This document shows, in pieces, positions 50,447 through 62,205 of a stretch of 64,000 bases of DNA. Below the pieces are notes generated by a model. That model was not told the DNA's origin. It was given only the letters and a program-made list of their open reading frames with translations, and did no database searches. Positions within the stretch are counted from its first letter, which is position 1; each line of letters starts with the position of its first letter. The DNA is from Actinomycetospora chiangmaiensis DSM 45062 (GTDB lineage: Bacteria > Actinomycetota > Actinomycetes > Mycobacteriales > Pseudonocardiaceae). The stretch lies in NCBI RefSeq assembly GCF_000379625.1, contig NZ_KB903218.1, forward strand, positions 310,001 to 374,000, read 5' to 3'. A program made the translations under genes and the position numbers.

Positions 50447-51414
50447 GACGTGCCCCGCAGGGTCTCGACGGCGGACGCGAGGTGCTCGGGCGTGGAGACG
50501 TTCACGGTGGCGGTACCCTTGATCTGCCGCTTGACCATCCCGGTCAGCGTGCCGGCGGGGGTGAGCTCGATCGCGGCGGTGATCCCGCGGTCGCGCAGGG
50601 TGTCCATGCAGGCGTCCCACCGCACCGAGAGCGTCACCTGCGCGACGAGCCGGTCGAGCATGTCGTCCCCGGAGGTGACGACCGCGCCGTCGGCGTCGGA
50701 GAGCAGGGGCGTCGTCGGGTCGGCCGGGGCCAGCTCCGAGCGGTGCTCGGCGACCCAGGAGCCCAGCGCCTTCTCGGCCGGCTCCATGAAGCGGGTGTGG
50801 AACGCGCCGGCGACGGCGAGCGGGCGGACCCGGGCCCCCTCCGGCGGCTCGGCGGCGAGCGCCTCGATGTCGCTCGTGCGACCGGCCGCGACGACCTGAC
50901 CGGCCCCGTTGCGGTTGGCCGGCTCGAGGTCGCGGGAGGCGAGCGCGCGCAGCACGTCGTCAGGGTCCCCACCGAGGACGGCCGCCATGCTCGTCGGTTC
51001 GACCGCGCAGGCCGCCGCCATCTCCCGCCCGCGCACCGCCGCGAGGGCCACGGCACGGTCGGCCGCGAGCACGCCCGCGATGGCGGCGGCGGCGATCTCG
51101 CCCACGGAGTGCCCGGCGACGACGGTGCCCTCGGGCAGCTCGCCGCTCCCGCCGGTCGAGCTCCGCTGCGCTGCGTCTCCCCACTCGTCCCGCAGCGCCT
51201 CCCACGACAGCAGCGCGCTCGCCACGAGCAGCGGCTGGGTGACGGCGGTGTCGGCGATCGCCTCGGCGTCGGCCTCGGTGCCCAGGTGCTCCAGGTCGAG
51301 CCCCGCGGCCGTGGAGAACTCGGCCAGCCGGTCCCGGGCGCCGGGCCGCTCCAGCCACGGCGCGAGCATCCCCGGCTTCTGGGCGCCCTGGCCGGGCGCG
51401 AGGATCGCGATCAC
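50443..51414 (-). CDS. fabD: Malonyl-CoA:ACP transacylase FabD
   Basis: Loads malonyl groups on ACP. 323 residues from GTG 51414 (VIAILAPGQGAQKPGML). The nucleophile lies in AGHSVGEIAAAAIAGVL, the arginine in AVRGREMAAAC and the histidine in VAGAFHTRFMEPA. It is the first gene of the minus-strand fab operon and 172 bp downstream of the PucR-type regulator gene. A segment near SSTGGSGELPEG is a loop longer than in Escherichia coli FabD. Confidence 0.95.
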   Translation of the reverse strand: MIAILAPGQGAQKPGMLAPWLERPGARDRLAEFSTAAGLDLEHLGTEADAEAIADTAVTQPLLVASALLSWEALRDEWGDAAQRSSTGGSGELPEGTVVAGHSVGEIAAAAIAGVLAADRAVALAAVRGREMAAACAVEPTSMAAVLGGDPDDVLRALASRDLEPANRNGAGQVVAAGRTSDIEALAAEPPEGARVRPLAVAGAFHTRFMEPAEKALGSWVAEHRSELAPADPTTPLLSDADGAVVTSGDDMLDRLVAQVTLSVRWDACMDTLRDRGITAAIELTPAGTLTGMVKRQIKGTATVNVSTPEHLASAVETLRGTS

Positions 51415-51479
51415 GGGGCGTACTCCATCACGGGCGGGTGGTCGGCAGCAGCTCATCCGACGACGAATCCTCGCCGGGG

Positions 51480-51504
51480 TTCGTTGTCGGGTTCCCACAA
51501 CAAC
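51480..51504. promoter_or_regulatory. Candidate FasR/MabR operator upstream of fabD
   Basis: Inverted repeat TTCGTTGT (51480-51487), nine bases, ACAACAAC (51497-51504); the core GTTGT-N9-ACAAC is perfect. It lies between the regulator stop and fabD in unusually A+T-rich local sequence. The known regulators FasR and MabR act on this promoter in relatives; the site itself is unproven. Confidence 0.4.
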
Positions 51505-51586
51505 CCTTCCCGACGGCGGGTCGCTCGGCAACCACCGGACCGGCCACAGCGGCCGGGTCCGCGCCGCTCGACGCCGTCGGTGCAGC

Positions 51587-52828
51587 TCAGAGCGATCCGT
51601 CGGGCTCCGGGGCGACGCCGGCGGCCCGGAGCCGGTCGAGGGCGATGGCCATTCGCAACAACGTCGAGCCGCGCGCGTCGCCGGGATGGGACCCGGTGAG
51701 GTCGGCCACTCGACGCAGGCGGTACCGCACGGTGTTGGGGTGGACGTAGAGCGTCCGCGCGCACGCCTCGAGCACCCCCGCGTGGTCGAGGTAGGACTCG
51801 ACGGTCTCGGTGAGCGACCCGCCGGCCTCGCGCAGCGGCCGGGCGACCTCCTCGACGAGCGTGGTCGCGGCGGCACGGTCGCCCGCGAGCACGCGTTCGG
51901 GCAGCAGGTCGTCGGCGTCGACCGGGCGGGGCGCCCCCGGCCACGCTGCCACCGCCCGGTGCCCGGCGAGCGCTCTCGAGGCGGACTCGTGGGCCTCGAG
52001 CAGGCCGCCCACCACGGGGCCGGCGACGACCGGTCCGGCGCCGAAGGCGTCCGTGAGCGTCAGGACCGCCTTGGACTCCCCGCGCAACCCGCCGCCGCCG
52101 TCGTCGGGGTCCTCGTCCGCCGACATGATCATCAGCAGGTGCCGGCCGTGCGCCCCGAGCAGCACCGCGGTCCCGGCGCGGTAGGCCGCGCGGCGCACGC
52201 CGTGGAGCGGGTCGGGGCCGGAGGGGCGCCGGGGGTCGGGGTCGGCGGCGGGCGGGTTGCCGACGAGGACGCGGGCGCGGGCCGCGGGATCCCACCCGAG
52301 GGCCGCGGCGCGCGAGAGCACCGCCCCGGCCGAGTCGTGGTCGCCGCGCACCACGGCGTCGACGACGAGGGCCTCGAGGCGGGCGTCCCAGGCGCCGCGC
52401 GCCTCGGCGGCCGAGGCGTAGACGGTCGCGGCGGCGAAGGCCACCTCGCGCCCGAACCGCAGGACGGCGGCGACGAGGGTGGCCCGCTCGGTGCGGCTGC
52501 CGCCGAGGACGGGGATCCGCGCCTCGAACACCTCGGTGGCGATGCGGACGAGCTCGACGGTCTGGCGCAGCGTCATCTGGCGCGCGAGGTCGGGCGGGGC
52601 GCTGCGGAAGGCCTCGGCGGTGAGGCGGGGCGTCGCGTCGGGGTCGCGGAGCCAGGCGACGAAGTTGGCGGCGCCGAGCTGGGTGACCATGAGGACCCCG
52701 GCCCGCTGCTCGGCGGTGAGCCGGTCGAACCACGGCAGCCGGGCGGACATCTCGGCCACGCCGGCCCCGGCGACCCCGCCGGTGGCCAGTTCGAGGCGGC
52801 GGAACGTGTCGGCGGAGACGCGTGTCAC
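51587..52828 (-). CDS. fasR: PucR-family activator of fatty-acid synthesis (FasR/MabR-like)
   Basis: 413 residues from GTG 52828. The PucR C-terminal helix-turn-helix is intact: VESYLDHAGVLEACARTLYVHPNTVRYRLRRV, followed by DARGSTLLRMAIALDRLR. The N-terminal two thirds is the GGDEF-like/PucR-associated region. In Streptomyces FasR and in mycobacteria MabR, members with this architecture are encoded directly upstream of fabD and control the FAS-II operon. The position and orientation here are the same, which is the main reason for the name. Confidence 0.88.
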   Translation of the reverse strand: MTRVSADTFRRLELATGGVAGAGVAEMSARLPWFDRLTAEQRAGVLMVTQLGAANFVAWLRDPDATPRLTAEAFRSAPPDLARQMTLRQTVELVRIATEVFEARIPVLGGSRTERATLVAAVLRFGREVAFAAATVYASAAEARGAWDARLEALVVDAVVRGDHDSAGAVLSRAAALGWDPAARARVLVGNPPAADPDPRRPSGPDPLHGVRRAAYRAGTAVLLGAHGRHLLMIMSADEDPDDGGGGLRGESKAVLTLTDAFGAGPVVAGPVVGGLLEAHESASRALAGHRAVAAWPGAPRPVDADDLLPERVLAGDRAAATTLVEEVARPLREAGGSLTETVESYLDHAGVLEACARTLYVHPNTVRYRLRRVADLTGSHPGDARGSTLLRMAIALDRLRAAGVAPEPDGSL

Positions 52829-52862
52829 GAGGACACCCCCTCCCCGGAGCCGGAACGACGAA

Positions 52863-52901
52863 CGGGGCCCCGCCCGGCATCGGGTGCCGGCCGGAGCCCC
52901 G
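52863..52901 (-). terminator. Terminator of cspA
   Basis: CGGGGC/GCCCCG outer arms and CCGGCA/TGCCGG inner arms around a five-base loop, 28 bases past the cspA stop. Confidence 0.65.
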
Positions 52902-52928
52902 CTCGTGGTGAACGCGTGTTCGCGCTAC

Positions 52929-53132
52929 TTACAGCGGCGTGACCTGAACGGCCTGCAGGCCCTTCTGGCCCTGCTCGACGTCGAACGAGACGCGCTGCCC
53001 CTCGTCCAGGGTCCGGAACCCACGAGACTGGATCGCCGAGTAGTGGACGAAGACGTCAGCGCCACCACCGTCGGGAGCGAGGAAGCCGAAGCCCTTCTCG
53101 CTGTTGAACCACTTGACGGTGCCTTCTGCCAT
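52929..53132 (-). CDS. cspA: Cold-shock-domain protein CspA
   Basis: 67-residue OB-fold nucleic-acid chaperone from ATG 53132, with GAGGAGCAGGA upstream. RNP1 reads KGFGFLA and RNP2 [18 protein letters not shown] and [10 protein letters not shown] complete the family pattern. A -10 TAGGCT (53269-53274, minus strand) would give a leader of about 130 nt, as is usual for csp mRNAs. It interrupts the regulator-aceE neighbourhood that is otherwise conserved in mycobacteria. Confidence 0.97.
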   Translation of the reverse strand: MAEGTVKWFNSEKGFGFLAPDGGGADVFVHYSAIQSRGFRTLDEGQRVSFDVEQGQKGLQAVQVTPL

Positions 53133-53366
53133 TCCTGCTCCTCATACCGATGTCCCGGGGGCTTCTTCCTGCCCCCGGCCTTCGAGCCGCCGCCGGAGCG
53201 ATGTACTCCAACCGCCGGACCCGCCGCTCGCCTGCGTTGGCTACGAGGCGGAGCGGGCGGTCGGCCATAGCCTAGCGGCACCCCCGGGGGAGGAATCCAG
53301 CCCCGAGCCCTGAAAAGTCACCGCGCGGTCACGAGGTCGTCCGTGCCCGCCGGGACGCCGGGGTGG

Positions 53367-56189
53367 TCACGCCACCCCGCTGTCCGATTCCTGCGGCCCG
53401 GCCGCCTGCGGGTCGTGGATCTGGTAGCGCGTCGCGGCGTCGCGGACCGTCGACTGGTCGACCTCCCCGCGCCGCGCGAGCGCCGCGAGGACGGCCACGA
53501 CGACGTTCTCGGCGTCCACCCCGAAGTGCCGACGCGTGGCGGGCCGGGTGTCGGACAGGCCGAAGCCGTCGGTGCCGAGCGTGGTGTAGTCGCCGGGCAC
53601 CCACGGACGGATGAGGTCGGGTACCGCCCGCATCCAGTCCGAGACCGCGACGACGGGTCCGGCGGCCTCGGCGAGCGCCGTCGTGACGTACGGCGTCAGC
53701 GCCTCCGCCTCGGGGTGGGCCTGGTTGTGCTGCTCGCAGGCCACGCCGTCGCGGCGCAGTTCGCCGTAGGAGGTGGCCGACCAGAGGTCGGCCTGCACGC
53801 CCCACTCGGTCGCGAGCATCTCCTGGGCCCGCTGCGCCCACGTCATGGCCACCCCGGACGCCAGGATCTGCGCGCGCGGCCCGGGGCCGCCCGGGGCCTG
53901 TGCGTAGCGGTAGAGCCCGCGCAGCAGGCCGTCGACGTCGACCCCGTCGGGCTCGGCCGGCTGCCGGTAGGGCTCGTTGTAGACCGTGAGGTAGTACATG
54001 ACGTTCGGGTCGCGCCGGGTCGACGCGGACGCCTCGTGGTCCGGCTCCGCGGGCGGGGTCTCCTGCTCGTCCTGGCCGTACATCCGCTCGAGGCCGTCGC
54101 GCACGATGTGCCCGATCTCGAAGGCGAACGCCGGGTCGTAGGCCACGACGGCGGGGTTGGTCGCCGCGAGCAGGTGCGAGTGCCCGTCGTTGTGCTGGAG
54201 GCCCTCGCCGACCAGCGTGGTGCGGCCCGCCGTCGCGCCGAGCAGGAAGCCGCGGGCCATCTGGTCCGCGGCGGCCCAGATGCCGTCGCCGGTCCGCTGG
54301 AACCCGAACATCGAGTAGAAGATGTAGATCGGGATCATCGGCTCGCCGTGCGTCGAGTACGACGTCCCGACGGCGGTGAACGAGGCGACGGAGCCGGCCT
54401 CGTTGATGCCCTCGTGGAGCAGCTGGCCGGTCTCGGACTCGCGGTAGGCGAGCAGCTGGTCGGCGTCGACCGAGGTGTACAGCTGCCCCAGCGGGTTGTA
54501 GATCTTCAGGTTGGAGAAAAACGAGTCCATCCCGAAGGTGCGGGCCTCGTCGGGGATGATCGGGACGACCCGCTTGCCGATGCCCTGGTCGCGGGTGAGC
54601 TCCTTGACGAGGCGGACGAAGGCCATCGTCGTGGCGATCTCCTGCTTGCCCGAGCCGCGCCTGACGACGTCGTAGGCCTTGTCGCCCGGCAGCACCAGCG
54701 GCTTGTTCCGCAGCCGGCGCTCGGGGGACGGGCCGCCGAGCTGGCGGCGGCGCTCGAGCATGTACTGGATCTCGGGCGCCTCCTTGCCGGGGTGGTAGTA
54801 CGGCGGCAGGTAGGGGTCGCGTTCGAGCTCGGCGTCGCTGATGGGCACGCGGACCTCGTCGCGGAAGGTCTTGAGGTCCTGCAGCGTCAGCTTCTTCATC
54901 TGGTGGGTCGCGTTGCGGCCCTCGAACGTCGGGCCGAGCGTGTAGCCCTTGATCGACTTCGCGAGGATGACCGTGGGGCGGCCCTCGTGCTCCATCGCGG
55001 CCTGGTAGGCGGCGTAGACCTTCCGGTAGTCGTGGGCGCCCCGCTTGAGGTTCCAGACGTCGTCGTCGGAGAGGTCCTTGACGAGGTCCTTGGTGCGGGG
55101 GTCGCGGCCGAAGAAGTGCTCCCGGACGTAGGCGCCGTCGTTGGCCTTGTAGGTCTGGAAGTCGCCGTCGGGCGTGGTGTTCATGAGGTTGATCAGGGCG
55201 CCGTCGCGGTCGGCGTGCAGCAGCCGGTCCCACTCCCGGCCCCAGATGACCTTCACGACGTTCCAGCCGGCGCCGCGGAAGAACGACTCCAGCTCCTGGA
55301 TGACCTTGCCGTTGCCGTGCACCGGGCCGTCGAGGCGCTGCAGGTTGCAGTTGATGACGAAGGTCAGGTTGTCCAGGCCCTCGGCGCCGGCGACGTGGAT
55401 CGCGCCGCGGGACTCCGGCTCGTCCATCTCGCCGTCGCCGAGGAACGCCCAGGTGTGCTGCCGGGAGGTGTCCTTCAGGCCGCGGTTGTGCAGGTACTTG
55501 TCGAAGCGGGCCTGGAAGATCGCGTTGATCGGGCCGAGGCCCATCGACACCGTCGGGTGCTCCCAGAACCAGGGCATGAGCCGCGGGTGCGGGTACGACG
55601 GCAGGCCGCCGCCCGGCCCGGCGTGGGAGAGCTCCTGGCGGAACCCGTCGAGGTGCTCGGCACCGAGCCTGCCCTCGAGGAAGGCGCGCGCGTAGATGCC
55701 GGGGGAGGCGTGGCCCTGGATGTAGACGTGGTCGCCGCCGCCGGGGTGGTCCTTGCCGCGGAAGAACCAGTTGAAGCCGACCTCGTAGAGCGAGGCGGCG
55801 GAGGCGTAGGTGGAGATGTGGCCGCCGACCCCGACGCCGGGCCGCTGCGCCCGGTGCACCATCGCCGCGGCGTTCCAGCGGATCCAGGCGCGGTAGCGGC
55901 GCTCGGTGTCCTCGTCGCCCGGGAACCAGGGCTCCTGGTCGGTGGGGATCGTGTTGACGTAGTCGGTGGAGAACAGCGACGGCACCGCCACGCGTCGCTC
56001 GCGGGCGCGCTGGAGCAGCTGCAGGATGAGGAACCGCGCGCGCTGCTGGCCCGCCGAGTCCAGCACGCCGTCGAAGGACTCGATCCACTCGGCGGTCTCG
56101 TCCGGGTCGATGTCCGGCAGGTGCGTGGAGAGCCCGTCCCGGATGACGTGCACGCGGTTGTCGTTACGGGAGTCGTTCTGCGCTGACAA
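53367..56189 (-). CDS. aceE: Pyruvate dehydrogenase E1 component, homodimeric AceE type
   Basis: Thiamine-diphosphate-dependent decarboxylation of pyruvate for the dehydrogenase complex. 940 residues starting from TTG 56189 (MSAQNDSRN) behind AGGAG nine bases upstream; no ATG/GTG fits better. Landmarks are [21 protein letters not shown], the ThDP-binding [45 protein letters not shown] and [18 protein letters not shown] possible terminator (ACCGCGCGGT then TTTT) lies at 53311-53330. E2/E3 subunits are not in the window. Confidence 0.96.
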   Translation of the reverse strand: MSAQNDSRNDNRVHVIRDGLSTHLPDIDPDETAEWIESFDGVLDSAGQQRARFLILQLLQRARERRVAVPSLFSTDYVNTIPTDQEPWFPGDEDTERRYRAWIRWNAAAMVHRAQRPGVGVGGHISTYASAASLYEVGFNWFFRGKDHPGGGDHVYIQGHASPGIYARAFLEGRLGAEHLDGFRQELSHAGPGGGLPSYPHPRLMPWFWEHPTVSMGLGPINAIFQARFDKYLHNRGLKDTSRQHTWAFLGDGEMDEPESRGAIHVAGAEGLDNLTFVINCNLQRLDGPVHGNGKVIQELESFFRGAGWNVVKVIWGREWDRLLHADRDGALINLMNTTPDGDFQTYKANDGAYVREHFFGRDPRTKDLVKDLSDDDVWNLKRGAHDYRKVYAAYQAAMEHEGRPTVILAKSIKGYTLGPTFEGRNATHQMKKLTLQDLKTFRDEVRVPISDAELERDPYLPPYYHPGKEAPEIQYMLERRRQLGGPSPERRLRNKPLVLPGDKAYDVVRRGSGKQEIATTMAFVRLVKELTRDQGIGKRVVPIIPDEARTFGMDSFFSNLKIYNPLGQLYTSVDADQLLAYRESETGQLLHEGINEAGSVASFTAVGTSYSTHGEPMIPIYIFYSMFGFQRTGDGIWAAADQMARGFLLGATAGRTTLVGEGLQHNDGHSHLLAATNPAVVAYDPAFAFEIGHIVRDGLERMYGQDEQETPPAEPDHEASASTRRDPNVMYYLTVYNEPYRQPAEPDGVDVDGLLRGLYRYAQAPGGPGPRAQILASGVAMTWAQRAQEMLATEWGVQADLWSATSYGELRRDGVACEQHNQAHPEAEALTPYVTTALAEAAGPVVAVSDWMRAVPDLIRPWVPGDYTTLGTDGFGLSDTRPATRRHFGVDAENVVVAVLAALARRGEVDQSTVRDAATRYQIHDPQAAGPQESDSGVA

Positions 56190-56510
56190 CTGCTGCCACT
56201 CCTCGTGCTCTGGTCTTGTTCCCGGTCCACCGGTCAGGTGTGACTCGGGCGATCGGAACCGATTCTGCCCGCGAGTTCACCGTCGGGCCCCTCCATCGTC
56301 ACCCCGTGTCGCCGGAACGTCATCTCTACCGGCGGGTAGCCCACCCTCGTCGAGTAACGCGACGACCCGACGTCGTCGACACCTGCGGCCGCGTGGCTGG
56401 TTGCGTCCGGCACCGCGGCCGTGTTCGCTGTGCGTCACGAGGCCCCGACGGGGCGTCGGGGGAGGCGGGCCCGTCGGGGTGCGCCCGGACACGGAGGAGG
56501 GACGGGAGAC
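56190..56510. other. 321-bp divergent intergenic region between aceE and the DUF3052 gene
   Basis: No gene seen. It carries the AGGAG site of aceE and purine-rich GGAGGAGGGA before the DUF3052 start; no -35/-10 pair stands out on either strand. Confidence 0.5.
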
Positions 56511-56954
56511 GTGGTCGCGGCCGCGGGGGACTCCGACGGCAACCGGAGTGATCTGGCCAGCAAGCTCGGGGTCGAGCCGGGGATGATCGTCCAGGAAGTG
56601 GGCTGGGGCTCCGACGTCGACGACGACGTCCGTTCCGCGATCGAGGACCGCTCCGGCGAGGACCTCCTCGACGAGGACGCGCAGGAGGTCGTCGACGTGG
56701 TGCTCATGTGGTGGCGCGACGACGACGGGGACCTCGTCGACGCCCTCATGGACGCCCGCTCGCCCCTCGCCGACAACGGCGTGGTCTGGGTCCTCACACC
56801 CAAGACCGGCCACGAGGGCCACGTCGAGCCCTCCGAGATCGCCGAGGCCGCCCCGACGGCGGGCCTCTCCCAGACCTCGAACGTCAACATCTCCGACGGC
56901 TGGGTCGGGACGCGGCTCGTCGCGCCCAAGTCGGGGGGCAAGGGAAGGCGCTGA
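56511..56954 (+). CDS. DUF3052 conserved actinobacterial protein
   Basis: 147 residues from GTG 56511 with GGAGGAGGG upstream; the frame is open earlier without similarity. LASKLGVEPGMIVQEVGWGSDVDDDVRSAI, VDVVLMWWRDDDGDLVDALMDA and GLSQTSNVNISDGWVGTRLV match DUF3052. The Mycobacterium tuberculosis orthologue lies between aceE and ahpE, as here, and the function is unknown. Cytoplasmic, strongly acidic. Confidence 0.92.
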   Translation: MVAAAGDSDGNRSDLASKLGVEPGMIVQEVGWGSDVDDDVRSAIEDRSGEDLLDEDAQEVVDVVLMWWRDDDGDLVDALMDARSPLADNGVVWVLTPKTGHEGHVEPSEIAEAAPTAGLSQTSNVNISDGWVGTRLVAPKSGGKGRR

Positions 56955-56960
56955 GGTCGC

Positions 56961-56966
56961 TAGGGT
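56961..56966 (+). promoter_or_regulatory. -10 box for ahpE
   Basis: TAGGGT 46 bases before the ahpE start; predicts a leader of about 40 nt that contains GAGGAG. Confidence 0.45.
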
Positions 56967-57012
56967 GGCGCCGGCACCAGCCGGCACACCCTCACGAGGA
57001 GATGTACGCGCC

Positions 57013-57483
57013 ATGACGGTCGAGGTCGGATCGAAGGCCCCCGAGTTCACCCTCCCGAACCAGGACCGCGAGGAGGTCTCGCTCGCGGACTTCCGCGGCA
57101 AGAAGGCCGTCCTCCTGGTCTTCTACCCGTTCGCGTTCTCCGGGATCTGCACCGGCGAGTTCTGCGAGGCGCGCGACGACCTGTCGGCGTACGTCAACGA
57201 CGACGTCCAGCTGATCGGCGTGTCCTGCGACCCGGCGCCGACCCTGAAGGCCTGGGCCGACCAGGAGGGCTACTCCTTCCCGCTGCTCTCGGACTTCTGG
57301 CCGCACGGCGCGGTCGGCGCCAGCTACGGCGTGTTCTCCGCGGACCTCGGCTTCTCCTTCCGCGGCACCTTCCTGATCGACCGCGACGGCGTCGTCCGCT
57401 TCGCCGAGCAGAACGGACCCGGCGAGGCCCGCGACCAGCAGGGCTGGAAGGACGCGATCGAGCAGCTCAAGGCCGCCGCCTGA
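57013..57483 (+). CDS. ahpE: Peroxiredoxin AhpE (1-Cys type)
   Basis: 156 residues from ATG 57013. The thioredoxin-fold peroxiredoxin motif FYPFAFSGICTGEFCEARDDL places the peroxidatic cysteine in ICTGE; a second cysteine follows in EFCEA. VGSKAPEFTLPNQD and GTFLIDRDGVVRFAE complete the family. AhpE reduces peroxides and peroxynitrite. The DUF3052-ahpE order is conserved with mycobacteria. A strong hairpin follows the stop. Confidence 0.95.
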   Translation: MTVEVGSKAPEFTLPNQDREEVSLADFRGKKAVLLVFYPFAFSGICTGEFCEARDDLSAYVNDDVQLIGVSCDPAPTLKAWADQEGYSFPLLSDFWPHGAVGASYGVFSADLGFSFRGTFLIDRDGVVRFAEQNGPGEARDQQGWKDAIEQLKAAA

Positions 57484-57501
57484 GATCGTGCCCCTTCCCG
57501 A

Positions 57502-57536
57502 CGACGGACCCCGGGTAGCGTTCCCGGGGCCCGTCG
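57502..57536 (+). terminator. Hairpin after ahpE, directly before tRNA-Val
   Basis: CGACGG/CCGTCG outer arms and CCCCGGG/CCCGGGG inner arms. The loop contains TAGCGT (57516-57521), which could also serve as a -10 box for the tRNA gene that starts two bases after the hairpin. Confidence 0.75.
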
Positions 57537-57538
57537 AA

Positions 57539-57613
57539 GGGCGCATAGCTCAGCGGTAGAGCGCCGGCCTTACAAGCCGTCGGTCCTCGGTTCGATCCCG
57601 AGTGCGCCCACCA
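57539..57613 (+). tRNA. tRNA-Val (anticodon UAC), CCA encoded
   Basis: Acceptor GGGCGCA (57539-57545) pairs with TGCGCCC (57603-57609), discriminator A, then CCA in the genome. The D-loop AGCTCAGCGGTAGAGC, the anticodon loop CTTACAA and the T-arm GGTTCGATCCC are all in place. Anticodon TAC reads valine codons GUA/GUG. Confidence 0.97.
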
Positions 57614-57756
57614 CGGTCGGTCGGCCCCGTCGCGTCGCGAGGGTGATGTCCGGCAGGTCCCGGAGCGCCCGCCGGTGCCGGGCGTGCCCCTCGCGCGTTC
57701 GCGCTGCCGCAACCGACGGGTGGAGCACCGCGCGGACCGTGCGGCACGGTGGATGC

Positions 57757-58490
57757 ATGTACCGCGTCGTCCTCCTGCGCCACGGCGAGACCCACGGCTA
57801 CCTCGGTGACCTCGGCCTGACCGAGCTGGGGGAGTCCCAGGCCCGGGACCGTGGTCGGCAGCTCGCGAAGGAACTCGCCGCCACCGCCCCGGCGGGGACC
57901 CGGATCCGCTTCCCGCACGCGCCGACCGCCCGGGGCACGGCCACCGCGGTGACGCTGCGCGCCACCGTGGCCGAGGCGCTCGGCGACGACCACGGCCTCG
58001 TGCTCGGCGGGCTCGAGCCCGACGCGCACTTCGACAGCCTGCAGTTCTTCCACGACGGGGCCGCGCGCGAGTCGTCCGGCGTCGCGAAGGACCGCCGCGC
58101 CCTCGACCCGGGCAGCGGCGCCGACCCCGACTGGGCGCTCGAGTTCGACCGGTTCGACACGAACTACGGCGAGCTGTCGAAGACCGGCGGACCGATCGAC
58201 CGCTGGCTGAGCTCCACCACCCTGCGGTTCGAGCCGCCCCAGATCGCGGTCTACCGGCTCTGGGCCGGGATCACCGCGCTCGCCGCCCGGAACGAGATCG
58301 CGCTGGTCAGCACCCACTCCGGACCGATGCGGGCCTTCGTCGCCGCGGCCATCGGGCGTGACCCCGGCGAGCCGGAGAACCTCGAGCCGGTCGAGGTCAC
58401 GCTCGACGGCCGGCTCGCCGAGGTCGGGTTCCGCGAGCACCGCGTGGTCGTCGAGACGCCCGACCGGCTCCCGCCGTGGATCGCGCCCGG

Positions 58491-58515
<25 letters not shown>
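57757..58515 (+). CDS. Histidine phosphatase superfamily protein
   Basis: 252 residues from ATG 57757. The phosphohistidine motif is VVLLRHGETHGYLGDLGLTELGESQARDRG, and the second histidine lies in ALVSTHSGPMRAF. The segment between (RFPHAPTARGTATAV) replaces the usual SDLxRARQTA and is less typical, so the substrate is open; sugar-phosphate or phospho-protein phosphatases are alternatives. The 3' end overlaps the convergent UvrA-like gene by 25 bp. Confidence 0.88.
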
Positions 58516-60863
<2,348 letters not shown>

Positions 60864-60929
60864 CCGCTCTCCCTCGTCCGCCGGCCGGTCCACCACCTCG
60901 ACCCGGCCCGCCCCCGGAACGTGACGCGA

Positions 60930-60964
60930 CACTAGCGAGACCCCCCGACACCCACGCCTACGAT
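60930..60964. promoter_or_regulatory. Divergent promoters for the uvrA-like and MFS genes
   Basis: Minus-strand TAGTGT (60930-60935) fits a leader of about 60 nt for the uvrA-like gene. Plus-strand TACGAT (60959-60964) has seven bases before GTG 60972, a leaderless spacing. Confidence 0.45.
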
Positions 60965-60971
60965 CGGAGGG

Positions 60972-62156
60972 GTGCGGCGATCCGGGACGACGGCCTTCGT
61001 CGCCGCATCGGTCTCGCTGGTCGCCGTGTGCGCCGCGGCCGGGGTCCCGGCCCCGCTGTACGTCGTCTACGCCCGCACCTACGGCGTCCCGACCGTCGCG
61101 CTCACCGGCGCCTTCGCCGTCTACATCCTGCCGCTGCTCGTCGCGCTGCTCTGCTGCGGCAGCCTCTCCGACCACCTCGGGCGACGGCGGGTCGCGCTGC
61201 CGGCGGTGCTCGCGGGGATCGCGGCCTGCCTCGTCCTCGCGACGGTCGACTCGGCCGCGCCCCTGATCCTGGGACGCGCGCTGCAGGGCCTCTCGATCGG
61301 CCTCGCGCTGAGCGCCCTCGGCGCGTTCGTGGTCGACCTCGCGCCCGTGTCCCGGCCGGGTGCGGCCGGGGCGGTCACCAGTGGCGCCCCGCCCGGCGGC
61401 ATCGCGATCGGCTCCCTCGCCTCGGGCGCGGCGGTGCAGCTCGCGCCGCACACGGCGCCCGTCGTGTCCTTCCTGGTCATGGCCGGGGTCCTGACGGCGG
61501 CAGGCGTCACCGTCGCGCTCCTGCCGGAGACCTCGGGCGGCCGGCCCGGCGCGCTCGCCTCGCTGCGGCCCGTGGTGCGGATCCCGCCGAGCGCGCGGCC
61601 CGTGTTCCCCGCGGTCTGCGTGCTCGTCGCCGCGACCTACGTCCTCGGCGGCTTCACCCAGGCCCTCGCGCCGTCGTTGGCGGTGTCGGTGCTGGGCCGC
61701 CAGGACCTGTTCAGCGGCGCCCTGGCCGTCGGCGTCTTCCACCTCGTGGGCCCCGCGGCAGGGCTGGCGTCGAGCCGCCTGCGCGCGGCGCACGCCCTGA
61801 CCGGGGGCGCGGCGGTGCTGGCGCTCGGCGTCGGGGGCTACGTCGTCGGCATCCTCGTCGCGAGCTTCGCGGTCTACCTCGCCGCGGCCGTCGTCGCCGG
61901 GGTGGGGTTCGGCACCGCGTTCGCGGGGGCCATGCGGGTGCTGCTGGACCGGAGCCCCGCCGGGGCCCATGCCGGCACCCTGTCGGCGGTCTACCTGTAC
62001 TGCTACCTCGCGGCCGCGGCGTCGAGCCTGCTCGCGGGGCTGGCGGTCGACGTGTGGGGGCTGGCGACGGTCGCGCTGGTGCTCTGCGGCGTCGTCGTGC
62101 TCATGGTCGGGCTGGGCGCCGCCGGCTCCGCGCGGCGGATGCGCCCGGCGAGCTGA
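60972..62156 (+). CDS. MFS transporter
   Basis: 394 residues from GTG 60972. About twelve membrane segments. The MFS signature after helix 2 reads GSLSDHLGRRRVALPAVLAG, and VPAPLYVVYARTYGVPTVALTGAFAVYIL is typical of drug-efflux MFS proteins of actinobacteria. It is divergent from the UvrA-like ATPase gene and about 50 bp upstream of a methyltransferase gene on the same strand. Substrate unknown. Confidence 0.88.
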   Translation: MRRSGTTAFVAASVSLVAVCAAAGVPAPLYVVYARTYGVPTVALTGAFAVYILPLLVALLCCGSLSDHLGRRRVALPAVLAGIAACLVLATVDSAAPLILGRALQGLSIGLALSALGAFVVDLAPVSRPGAAGAVTSGAPPGGIAIGSLASGAAVQLAPHTAPVVSFLVMAGVLTAAGVTVALLPETSGGRPGALASLRPVVRIPPSARPVFPAVCVLVAATYVLGGFTQALAPSLAVSVLGRQDLFSGALAVGVFHLVGPAAGLASSRLRAAHALTGGAAVLALGVGGYVVGILVASFAVYLAAAVVAGVGFGTAFAGAMRVLLDRSPAGAHAGTLSAVYLYCYLAAAASSLLAGLAVDVWGLATVALVLCGVVVLMVGLGAAGSARRMRPAS

Positions 62157-62205
62157 CCCGATCGAGGGCCGCCCGCGGGCGCCCCGACCTGTCACGCTGG
62201 TCCGG

